Assembly (NCBI GenBank): GCA_034926235.1
Contig: JAYFRE010000141.1
Location: forward strand, 1 to 15,844
Source of the DNA: JAYFRE01 sp034926235
GTDB lineage: Bacteria; Pseudomonadota; Alphaproteobacteria; Rhodospirillales; Magnetospirillaceae
Direction of reading: 5' to 3'
DNA: 15,844 nucleotides
Part shown: positions 6,349 through 13,462 of the stretch, piece by piece
Numbering within the stretch: position 1 is the first letter of the stretch
How the letters are laid out: each line of letters begins with the position of its first letter
Made by a program: the position numbers and the translations under genes
The notes under the pieces: model-generated
The model's database searches: none
Told to the model about the DNA's origin: nothing
What the model saw: the letters and a program-made list of their open reading frames with translations, nothing else

Positions 6349-9300
6349 ATGTCGCAGCGTCCGGCTCGCGCCGCAGGACCCTTATCTCCCGGAGGGATGG
6401 GGCCGACGGTTCGGCGGATGACCGCTTGGGTCCTGCTCTTGTTCTTGGGCTTTTTTTGCACCGTTGCGGGACCCGTCTTCGCGCAGGAGACCGGTTCCCC
6501 GCGCGGCGCGCAGCATGATGGGTTCGGACGGCTGGCTTTCGATTGGGACGGGCCGGTGGCCTATTCGGCCGATATCGTCAACGGCCAGCTCGTGGTCCGG
6601 TTCAATCGCCCGGTCGAAGGCGATTTCAGGAACGTTCTGGGACCGCTTGCCCGTTATGTCTCGGATGTCGCGGTCAGCGCCGATCGCCAGACGGCGACCT
6701 TTCCGCTGAAGGTTCCGGTTCAGGTCAAAAGCTATACCAACGCGTTGGGCGGCGTGGTCGTCGATCTGATGGACCAGCCTTCGGCGCAACCCGGGTCCGA
6801 GGCCCATGCCGGCGCGCCCGCGCCTGTGTCGCTTCTGCCCCAGACCGCTAAGGACAAGAACGGGAAGACGGGCGGGCTCGATATCCGCGTCGGCGAGCAT
6901 GGCGGCTACAAGCGGCTGGTGTTTTCCTGGCCCGCGCCGGTTTCTTATCGCGTCGATCAGACAGACGGTAAAGCAAGCGTGGTTTTTGCCGCCAAGGCGG
7001 CGATCGACGTGGCGGCGCTCAAGGCCGAGCTGGGTGCTGACATCCCGGTCCTGTCTGCGGGCGAGACGGCGAACGGCACCGAATTGGTTCTGGGATTGCC
7101 GCAGAACGCGCGTATCCGCCACTATGCGTCGGGATCGAAAATCGTGGTGGACGTGGTGCGCACCGCCACACGCCAGGCTGATGAAAACGCTCCGGCAGCG
7201 ACCGTCGCGGACGCGCGCGATCCGGCCCCTCCGACCTTGAAGCCGCTACAGGACAATAGTGCCGCGCCACGGTTGCCCTCCGAGACACTGCCTCAGCCAT
7301 CGGGCAAGAACGAGCCGCCGCCGCCGGCCAAGGCTCCGGTGCCGGCGGTGACGAGCAAGTCGGTGGGGACAGAGGCGCGCGACACCCAGGATTCCTACAG
7401 CCTCAATTTTTCCTGGGATCGCCCGGTGGCGGCCGCGGTCTTCAATCGCGCCGGCTATCTGTGGCTGGTGTTCGACCGTCACCAAAAGGTGGACACGGCT
7501 TTTGTGAAGCGTCAGGGGGGCGATGCGCTGATCCAAGCCGAGCAGCTCGATCAACGGGAAGCCACGGTGCTGCGTCTGATCGTGCAGCCCGATTTCTATC
7601 CCAGCGTGCGGCGCGACGGGCTGCTTTGGGTCGTCGATCTGTCCCGTACGCCGTCCGAGCCGTCTCATCCCATCACCGTGACCGCGCCCGCCGCCCTGGC
7701 GACCGGCACCGGGATCGTGCTGTCCGCCCCTGATGTCGGCGGGCTGATCCGCCAGCGGGACCCGGATGTCGGCGACACCTTGGTGGTGGCCCCGGTCATT
7801 CCCGTCGGGACCGGCGTTTCGCCGGGCCGGGACACGCCGGATGTCGCGATCCTGCCGACGGTGCAAGGCATCGCCCTGGTTCCGCGGCTGGACGGGCTGG
7901 ATATCAAGACGTCGCGTTCGGGCGTCACCATCGCGCCCGCCGGCGGCGGCGAGATGCATCTGACCGGCGGTGCTTCCGCCCCCAGTCCGGTCAGCGCCGC
8001 CCAGGAGACGCCGCCTGCGGCCCTGTTCGACGTTCCTGCCTGGATGCGGGGCGGATTGGAGAGTTTCGCCGAGAACCGCGAGGCGCTGGACCGGGAACTG
8101 GCCAGCGTGCCGCCAGCGCGGCGGGCGCAGGCGCATCTGGCCGCAGCCCGGTTTTTCTTCGCCAACGGCTTCGGGGCCGAGGCGTTGGGGTATCTGACCC
8201 TGGCGGCGCAGGAATCGCCCGCCCTGGCGGATACGGCTCCGTTCCGTGCGGTGCGCGGCGCGGCCAATGTGCTGATGCGGCGCTGGGACAGGGCGCTGTT
8301 CGATCTGGACAGCGTTCAGGTCAAGCAGGACGAGGAAGCGCGGTTCTGGGCGGCGGTGGCGCGGGCGGAACGCGGCGCGGCTCCGGCCTCGGTGATCGGC
8401 GATCTGGCGCGCGGTCTGCCGGTGGTGCGGAACTATTCCAAGGGATTGCAGGCCCCCCTGGCCGAAACGGTGGCGCGGACGGCGATTGCCGCCGGCGACG
8501 ACGACGCGGCGCAGGCGGCGCTGGGCGTTCTGATCCGGCTGCACGGATCGCTCTCCGCGCAGGGCTGGCTGGATTATTTGCGCGGAACCTACGCCCAGCT
8601 CAAAGGGGATTACCCGAACGCCATTCAATTCTACGACAAGGCCCAGGCCGGCGCGAACCGCGAGGCCCGGGCCCGTGCGGGTCTGGCCGAGACCGAGCTT
8701 TTATACAGCCTGAAGAAGATCACCGCCGCTGAGGCCGTGGAGCGTCTGGACCGGCTGCGCTTTGCGTGGCGCGAGGAAGGGTTTGAATTCGGCCTGCTGA
8801 AGCGGCTGGCCGAACTTCAGGTCGAAGCGGGGCATTTCGCCGACGCCCTGCGGTCTTTGCGCGCGCTGGTCGATTATTATCCCGACAATGAGGGCACGCC
8901 CGCTTTGGTGGCGCGGATGCATGAGCTGTTCAAAACACTCTATCTGGACGGCGCCGCCGATTCGCTGCCGCCGGTGTCGGCGATCGCTCTTTACGACGAA
9001 TTCCGCGATCTGACGCCGACCGGGGCGCAGGGCGATGAAATGGTCCGCAAGCTGGCCGACCGGCTGGCCACGGTCGATCTTCTGGGGCGCGCCGCCGATC
9101 TGCTGCGCCATCAGGTCGGATATCGGCTGAAAGGGTTGGACAAGGTGCGCGTCGGCACCCAGCTCGCGGTTCTCAATCTTTTGGACAGGAAACCCCGCGC
9201 CGCGCTGGAGGCGCTGACCGCCAGCGACGCCGCCGATATTCCGGACGAGCTTGCGCTTCAGCGCCGCCAATTGCGCGCCAACGCCCTTGCCGCTTTGGGC

Positions 9301-9729
9301 CGGGAAAGCGAGGCGATCGCTTTGTTAAAGGGCGATAGCTCGGTCGCCGCTGCTTTGCTGCGCGCGGAAATCTATTGGCGGGGGCAGGATTGGGCCAATG
9401 CCGCCAAGGCGTTCGAGGCGCTGGTGCCCCGTCCCGCCGGCGGCGCGCGTCTGGACGACGCCTCGGCGCGGCTGGTGTTGAACTGGGCGACAGCTTTGGT
9501 TTTGGCCAATGACGAATATGCCCTGGCGGCGCTGCGCCGCAGCTTTACGGCGTCGATGACGGGAACGCCTTATGAAGAGGGGTTCCGCTTCCTGACCGGC
9601 GCGCTCGATCATGGCCTGCCGGACATGAAGACGGTGGTGGGCAAGGTGCGCGACGCCGAAGGATTCCGCACCTTTCTGGACGATTACAAGACGCGGCTGC
9701 AAAAAGGCGGCGTTTCGGCGATCAACTGA
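6349..9729 (+). CDS. Large exported protein: three beta-rich AMIN-like units plus TPR-like solenoid
   Basis: No named function is recognised for this 1126-residue protein. A Sec signal peptide (about 24-45, cleavage near VFA-QE) follows a 23-residue leader. The N-terminal half contains three degenerate copies of a beta-rich unit (about 59-143, 186-271 and 349-433). Each begins with an R/S-L-x-F-x-W-x-x-P-V pattern (RLAFDWDGPV, RLVFSWPAPV, SLNFSWDRPV) and ends in a VVD strand. They resemble AMIN-type envelope domains. Pro-rich linkers separate the units. From about residue 560 to the end the sequence is helical and Ala/Leu-rich with TPR-like helix pairs (for example LDYLRGTYAQLKGDYPNAIQ). ATG at 6349 is two nt after the cheZ stop; ATGs at 6397 and 6418 are possible alternatives that still keep a signal peptide. 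Operon position points to an envelope role in motility, possibly like MotC of rhizobia. Confidence 0.75.
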   Translation: MSQRPARAAGPLSPGGMGPTVRRMTAWVLLLFLGFFCTVAGPVFAQETGSPRGAQHDGFGRLAFDWDGPVAYSADIVNGQLVVRFNRPVEGDFRNVLGPLARYVSDVAVSADRQTATFPLKVPVQVKSYTNALGGVVVDLMDQPSAQPGSEAHAGAPAPVSLLPQTAKDKNGKTGGLDIRVGEHGGYKRLVFSWPAPVSYRVDQTDGKASVVFAAKAAIDVAALKAELGADIPVLSAGETANGTELVLGLPQNARIRHYASGSKIVVDVVRTATRQADENAPAATVADARDPAPPTLKPLQDNSAAPRLPSETLPQPSGKNEPPPPAKAPVPAVTSKSVGTEARDTQDSYSLNFSWDRPVAAAVFNRAGYLWLVFDRHQKVDTAFVKRQGGDALIQAEQLDQREATVLRLIVQPDFYPSVRRDGLLWVVDLSRTPSEPSHPITVTAPAALATGTGIVLSAPDVGGLIRQRDPDVGDTLVVAPVIPVGTGVSPGRDTPDVAILPTVQGIALVPRLDGLDIKTSRSGVTIAPAGGGEMHLTGGASAPSPVSAAQETPPAALFDVPAWMRGGLESFAENREALDRELASVPPARRAQAHLAAARFFFANGFGAEALGYLTLAAQESPALADTAPFRAVRGAANVLMRRWDRALFDLDSVQVKQDEEARFWAAVARAERGAAPASVIGDLARGLPVVRNYSKGLQAPLAETVARTAIAAGDDDAAQAALGVLIRLHGSLSAQGWLDYLRGTYAQLKGDYPNAIQFYDKAQAGANREARARAGLAETELLYSLKKITAAEAVERLDRLRFAWREEGFEFGLLKRLAELQVEAGHFADALRSLRALVDYYPDNEGTPALVARMHELFKTLYLDGAADSLPPVSAIALYDEFRDLTPTGAQGDEMVRKLADRLATVDLLGRAADLLRHQVGYRLKGLDKVRVGTQLAVLNLLDRKPRAALEALTASDAADIPDELALQRRQLRANALAALGRESEAIALLKGDSSVAAALLRAEIYWRGQDWANAAKAFEALVPRPAGGARLDDASARLVLNWATALVLANDEYALAALRRSFTASMTGTPYEEGFRFLTGALDHGLPDMKTVVGKVRDAEGFRTFLDDYKTRLQKGGVSAIN

Positions 9730-10108
9730 GACTCCGTTCGATCATTCGGCGTCGGCGGCCGTCTAACGCGGGTTTCTGCATTTCCAGCGCTTCAGTCTTC
9801 GAACACCATGCCAGCCGTACGGACTCTGATTTCTGGGACTGAAATCTCTTATCTCCGGGTGATGAAAAGACTAATTCCAGAAAAAATATAGAGTTTTTGG
9901 ATTGTATAGGCCCGTGGATCTCCGAATTTTCCATTTGCTGGGACTATACATATCCAGAAATTGTCGTGATAATTCTGGTCTATCATCAGAAATAGCCGGA
10001 CTCTGTCACGGAACTATCATCCCCATACAATAAAAACGTCATTCAACCTGGGTACACTTCTTTTCGCGGCGTCAGGAGCGCCGGCATGGAAAAGGGGTGT
10101 CTCCGGCG
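9730..10108. other. AT-rich intergenic region between the motility operon and the phn cluster
   Basis: About 380 bp with no convincing protein gene, clearly more AT-rich (about 9835-10045) than the flanking genes. It holds the Pho-box promoter (10003-10058) and a leader ORF (10086-10112). It also holds an inverted repeat CCAGAA (9954-9959) / TTCTGG (9973-9978) and a lone CTATCAT half-site (9980-9986). Two short direct repeats are present: CGGACTCTG at 9820-9828 and 9997-10005, and CTGGGACT at 9833-9840 and 9938-9945. I saw no good intrinsic terminator for the motility operon. Confidence 0.7.
10003..10058 (+). promoter_or_regulatory. Pho-box-type promoter of phnCDEN
   Basis: Two 7-bp direct repeats, CTGTCAC (10003-10009) and CTATCAT (10014-10020), are separated by GGAA. 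They match the PhoB box pattern of CTGTCAT repeats with an 11-bp period. A third, degenerate half-site ACGTCAT (10036-10042) is in the same phase, two periods further on. TACACT (10053-10058), exactly 10 nt after it, is a plausible -10 element; TACAAT (10026-10031) is an alternative. There is no good -35 hexamer, as expected for a PhoB-activated promoter. This indicates induction of phosphonate uptake by phosphate starvation. Confidence 0.75.
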
Positions 10109-10112
10109 ATGA
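10086..10112 (+). CDS. Possible 8-codon leader ORF overlapping the phnC start
   Basis: ATG at 10086 follows a strong AGGAG with ideal 7-nt spacing and encodes MEKGCLRR. Its TGA (10110-10112) overlaps the phnC ATG (10109-10111) as ATGA. phnC itself has a poorer ribosome-binding site, so ribosomes could be delivered by termination-reinitiation. It may instead be a fortuitous frame, or phnC may start at GTG 10097. Confidence 0.35.
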   Translation: MEKGCLRR

Positions 10113-10951
10113 TTCACGCGGTCAGGATTGCGTCGCTCAGCAAATCGTTCACCTGCTGCAAGGCGTTGGACGAGGTTACGATCGACATCCGCCCCGGCGA
10201 GATGGTGGCGTTGATCGGCGCGTCGGGATCGGGGAAATCGACCTTGTTGCGCCATATCGCGGGGCTTGCGCGCGGCGATGGCGGGACGGACGGAATCGTC
10301 GAGGTGCATGGGACGCCGGTCCAGGCGTGCGGCAGCTTGGCGCGCGGCATCCGCAGGACGCGGGCCGGCATCGGATTCGTTTTCCAGCAATTCAATCTGG
10401 TCGCCCGGCTGCCGGTGATGACCAATGTTCTGACCGGGGCCCTGGGGCGCGTTCCCCTGTGGCGGTCGATTCTGGGGCTGTTTCCTGCCGCCGACCGCGC
10501 ATTGGCCTGGGAAGCGTTGAACCGTGTCGGCATCGCCGACAAGGCCTGGGTCCGCGCCTCGGCGCTGTCAGGCGGCCAGCAACAGCGCGCCGCCATCGCC
10601 CGCACCCTGGTTCAAAAGGCGCGCGTGATCCTGGCCGACGAGCCGATCGCCTCGCTTGATCCCGAATCGTCGCGCCGGGTGATGGACACCCTGGCCGCGA
10701 TCAATGCCGAGGACGGGGTCACCGTCGTGGTGTCGCTGCATCAGGTCGATTTCGCCATGCGCTATTGCCCGCGCATCGTGGCGCTGAAAAAGGGCTCGGT
10801 CGTTTATGACGGACCGTCGGCGGCGCTGACGCCGCGTCTTTTGCACGACCTTTACGGCGCGGAGGTCGGCGAGCTTGGCCTGGATGTGCGGGAGACGGCT
10901 CCGCGCCAGGCCGGAAGGACCGCCATTTCCGCGTTTGCCGCCGCACTCTGA
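10109..10951 (+). CDS. phnC: Phosphonate ABC transporter ATP-binding protein PhnC
   Basis: PhnC is the ATPase of the PhnCDE phosphonate importer, at the cytoplasmic face of the inner membrane. The 280-residue product shows Walker A GASGSGKST (37-45), the Q-loop in VFQQFNLV (91-98), the ABC signature LSGGQQQR (153-160), Walker B with catalytic glutamate in VILADEP (E178), and the H-loop histidine (H211, VSLHQVDFAM). The phrase IRPGEMVALIGASGSGKST and the insert around TGALGRVPLWRS are characteristic of PhnC. ATG 10109 gives the usual family N-terminus (MIHAVRIASLSKSF); GTG at 10097 would add four residues. It is first in phnC-phnD-phnE-phnN, downstream of a Pho-box promoter. The C-terminal 40 residues after the ATPase core are variable. 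Confidence 0.95.
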   Translation: MIHAVRIASLSKSFTCCKALDEVTIDIRPGEMVALIGASGSGKSTLLRHIAGLARGDGGTDGIVEVHGTPVQACGSLARGIRRTRAGIGFVFQQFNLVARLPVMTNVLTGALGRVPLWRSILGLFPAADRALAWEALNRVGIADKAWVRASALSGGQQQRAAIARTLVQKARVILADEPIASLDPESSRRVMDTLAAINAEDGVTVVVSLHQVDFAMRYCPRIVALKKGSVVYDGPSAALTPRLLHDLYGAEVGELGLDVRETAPRQAGRTAISAFAAAL

Positions 10952-10987
10952 ATCCTTTCGCCACCCCATCCGGGAGACAGTGTCATC

Positions 10988-11989
10988 ATGAGGATTACGT
11001 CGCTTACCCTGACCGCCGCCGCTCTGGCCGGCGCTCTGCTGACGACTCCGGTCCAGGCCGAAGAGGTGCTGAATTTCGGCATCATCTCGACCGAGTCGAG
11101 CAATAATCTGAAGCAGGAATGGGTTCCCTTCATCGAGGCCATGCAACAGCAGACCGGGCTCAAGGTGAAACCGTTCTTCGCCCCCGACTATGCCGGCGTC
11201 ATCGAAGCCATGCGTTTCGACAAGGTTCAGATCGCCTGGTACGGCAACAAGGCGGCGATGGAGGCGATTGACCGCTCCAATGGCGAAATCTTCGCCCAAT
11301 CGACCGATCCCCAGGGCGGCACCGGCTACTGGTCCTATCTGATCGTTAATAAGGATTCACCGCTGAACACGGTTCAGGACGTGTTGAAGAACGCCGGCGG
11401 GCTGGCGTTCGGCAATGGCGATCCCAATTCCACCTCGGGCTTCCTGGTGCCGGGCTATTACGTCTTTGCCCAGAACGGCGTCAACGATCCCAAGAAGATC
11501 TTCAAGCGGGTGGTCAGCGCCAATCACGAGACCAATGCGCTTGCCGTCGCCAACAAGCAGGTCGATGTCGCCACCAACAACAATGAGAATCTCGACCGCA
11601 TCAAGATGCGCATGCCCGACAAATACGACCAGATCAAAATCATCTGGACGTCGCCGAAAATTCCATCCGATCCGATCGTTTGGCGCAAGGATCTGCCCCA
11701 GGCCACCAAGGACAAGCTGCGCACTTTCTTCATGACCTATGGCGTGCAAACGCCGACCAAGAGCCCCGAGCAGGTCAAGGCCGAACTCGCGGTTCTGAAT
11801 GGGCTGGTCTGGGGGCCGTTCCGCGCCTCGACCGACGAACAATTGCTGCCCATCCGTCAGCTCGAACTCTTCAAGACCAAAAGCAAGCTTGAAGCCGACA
11901 CTACGCTGCCCGAAACCGACAAAAAGGCCAAACTGGCGGAGATCAACGCCAAGCTGGATGAGTTGGCGAAGAAGCTGTCCGCCAAGTAG
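10988..11989 (+). CDS. phnD: Phosphonate ABC transporter substrate-binding protein PhnD
   Basis: PhnD is the periplasmic binding protein that delivers phosphonates to PhnE/PhnC. The 333-residue product has a clear signal peptide (1-24, cleavage after PVQA) and a type II periplasmic-binding fold. Recognisable PhnD segments are FGIISTESSNNLKQEW near the N-terminus, IAWYGNKAAMEAI (Y85), the ligand-loop GDPNSTSGFLVPGYY (144-158) and SANHETNALAVANKQVDVAT. The last supplies H180, E181 and D193, matching the conserved His/Glu/Asp of the binding site. The C-terminus is lysine-rich and helical. GGGAGA lies about 10 nt before the ATG. The gene is 36 bp after phnC and is followed immediately by an intrinsic terminator. 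Confidence 0.96.
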   Translation: MRITSLTLTAAALAGALLTTPVQAEEVLNFGIISTESSNNLKQEWVPFIEAMQQQTGLKVKPFFAPDYAGVIEAMRFDKVQIAWYGNKAAMEAIDRSNGEIFAQSTDPQGGTGYWSYLIVNKDSPLNTVQDVLKNAGGLAFGNGDPNSTSGFLVPGYYVFAQNGVNDPKKIFKRVVSANHETNALAVANKQVDVATNNNENLDRIKMRMPDKYDQIKIIWTSPKIPSDPIVWRKDLPQATKDKLRTFFMTYGVQTPTKSPEQVKAELAVLNGLVWGPFRASTDEQLLPIRQLELFKTKSKLEADTTLPETDKKAKLAEINAKLDELAKKLSAK

Positions 11990-11998
11990 ATCCGCCAA

Positions 11999-12034
11999 GG
12001 CGGGAAGGGTCCTAAGAACCTTTCCCGCCTTTTT
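11999..12034 (+). terminator. Intrinsic terminator between phnD and phnE
   Basis: The arms 11999-12010 and 12018-12029 form a 12-bp stem (GGCGGGAAGGGT with ACCTTTCCCGCC, one G-U pair) with a 7-nt loop, followed directly by TTTTT (12030-12034). It starts 9 nt after the phnD stop. Its position inside the operon suggests partial termination, which would lower phnE-phnN relative to the abundantly needed binding protein. A weaker competing hairpin, CCGC (11992-11995) with GCGG (12000-12003), overlaps its 5' arm. Confidence 0.85.
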
Positions 12035-12072
12035 CATTGCCTGTCCTTACCGTCCGGGGTCCCGAAAACGCC

Positions 12073-12861
12073 ATGTCCAACCCGTCCGCTTCCGTCACGC
12101 CGCCGCCCAGAACCTCGCTGGGCAAGCTCATCGCCTACGGGATCGTTCTGGCGCTGCTGGTCTGGTCGTGGAACGGGGCCGAAATCCGCCCGCTGGTCCT
12201 GTTCCAGGACGCGGGCAATATGGGCCAGTTCGCGGCCGATTTCTTCCCGCCCGATTTCCATGACTGGCGCTATTATCTGGAAGAAATGGCCGTCACCATC
12301 CAGATCGCGCTCTGGGGGACGGTTCTGGCGGTGCTGTTCGCGGTGCCGTTCGGTCTGGCCTCGGCCGAGAACATCGCCCCTTTATGGGTGCGCCAGCCGG
12401 TGCGCCGGCTGATGGACGCCTTGCGCGCCATCAACGAAATGGTGTTCGCCATGCTGTTCGTGGTCGCGGTGGGGTTGGGACCGTTCGCGGGCGTGCTGGC
12501 GCTGTTCATTCATACCACCGGCGTGCTCGCCAAGCTGTTTTCGGAAGCGGTGGAAACCATCGATCCGCGTCCGGTCGAAGGCATCCGTTCCACCGGGGCG
12601 GGGGCGATCGAAGAGATCGTCTTTGGCGTCATTCCCCAGGTTCTGCCGCTTTGGATCAGCTATGCCCTGTATCGGTTCGAATCCAATGTCCGCTCGGCTA
12701 CCGTGGTCGGCATGGTCGGGGCGGGCGGCATCGGGGTGGTGTTGTGGGAAATCATCCGGGGCTTTTATTTCGCCGAAACCTGCGCCGTGATGATCATCAT
12801 CGTCGCCACCGTGTCGTTGCTGGACGTGGCGTCGGCCTATCTGCGTAAGATGTTCATCTGA
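12073..12861 (+). CDS. phnE: Phosphonate ABC transporter permease PhnE
   Basis: PhnE is the inner-membrane channel subunit of the PhnCDE importer. The 262-residue product has hydrophobic segments at about 18-34, 71-95, 123-152, 205-228 and 236-253. It also has the EAA-type cytoplasmic loop that contacts the ATPase (about 158-190, EAVETIDPRPVEGIRSTGAG then IPQVLP), and the PhnE phrase VVGMVGAGGIG near the C-terminus. ATG at 12073 gives a typical N-terminus; the TTG at 12037 in the same frame would begin at the terminator and is unlikely. The ribosome-binding site is weak. Only one permease gene is present here, whereas many alphaproteobacterial clusters carry two phnE copies, so the channel is probably a homodimer. 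Confidence 0.95.
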   Translation: MSNPSASVTPPPRTSLGKLIAYGIVLALLVWSWNGAEIRPLVLFQDAGNMGQFAADFFPPDFHDWRYYLEEMAVTIQIALWGTVLAVLFAVPFGLASAENIAPLWVRQPVRRLMDALRAINEMVFAMLFVVAVGLGPFAGVLALFIHTTGVLAKLFSEAVETIDPRPVEGIRSTGAGAIEEIVFGVIPQVLPLWISYALYRFESNVRSATVVGMVGAGGIGVVLWEIIRGFYFAETCAVMIIIVATVSLLDVASAYLRKMFI

Positions 12862-12886
12862 GGCATCCGGCGTTTCGGGGATGAGA

Positions 12887-13462
12887 ATGACGGAAACGAT
12901 ACTGCGCGCGCCCTTGATCCTGGTGGTCGGCCCCAGCGGCGCCGGCAAGGATAGCCTGATGATGGGGGCGGCGGAGCGGTTGGCCAAGAATCCCCACTTT
13001 CACTTCGCCCGGCGGGTGGTGACCCGGCCCGTTCAGCCGGGCGGCGAGGCGCATGACAGCATTGCGCCCGAAGTTTTCGCCGCATTGGAACAAGACGGTT
13101 TTTTTCTGTTGTCCTGGCGCGCCCATGGTCTTGCCTATGGCGTGCCGCGCGATCTCGATTCTCGTCGCCAAGACGGCGTGGCCGTGATCGCCAATGTTTC
13201 ACGTTCGGTGATCGAGGCCGCGCGGTGTCACTGTTCCCCGGTGGGGGTCATCGCCGTCACCGCGCCGATCGGGCAACTGGCCGAAAGACTGGCTGCGCGC
13301 GGGCGCGAAGACGCCCAGGACATTCGTCGGCGGCTGGAACGCGCCAGCGCCGGTTTGCCTCGGGGCGCGGATGTCGTCACCCTGGTCAATGATTCCAGTC
13401 TCGATACGGGCATCGAGCGGTTCGTGACGGCGTTGGAACGGCTTTATCCGGCGGGATCGTAG
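12887..13462 (+). CDS. phnN: Ribose 1,5-bisphosphate phosphokinase PhnN
   Basis: PhnN phosphorylates ribose 1,5-bisphosphate to PRPP, the last step of C-P lyase phosphonate catabolism. The 191-residue product has the P-loop GPSGAGKDS near the N-terminus, where PhnN carries D in place of the usual T/S after GK. It also has the guanylate-kinase-like ARRVVTRPVQPGGEAHDS, the segment FFLLSWRAHGLAYGVP and VAVIANVSRSVIEAA, all characteristic of PhnN. ATG at 12887 has a GGA 5 nt upstream; ATG at 12881 would add two residues but has no spaced ribosome-binding site. It is last in phnCDEN, 25 bp after phnE, and its 3' end overlaps the convergent transferase gene by 19 bp. Confidence 0.94.
   Translation: MTETILRAPLILVVGPSGAGKDSLMMGAAERLAKNPHFHFARRVVTRPVQPGGEAHDSIAPEVFAALEQDGFFLLSWRAHGLAYGVPRDLDSRRQDGVAVIANVSRSVIEAARCHCSPVGVIAVTAPIGQLAERLAARGREDAQDIRRRLERASAGLPRGADVVTLVNDSSLDTGIERFVTALERLYPAGS

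Noticed and set aside
7246..8628. Long minus-strand open frame of 460 codons inside the large TPR gene
   Set aside because: Arg/Gln/His-rich shadow product typical of antisense frames in GC-rich genes; no domain, no start signal.
9722..9934. Minus-strand open frame of 70 codons in the AT-rich gap
   Set aside because: No ribosome-binding site, polar low-information product, overlaps the end of the large TPR gene, and no recognisable motif.
12037..12072. N-terminal extension of phnE from TTG 12037
   Set aside because: The start would lie next to the terminator T-run with no ribosome-binding site; ATG 12073 gives the normal PhnE N-terminus.
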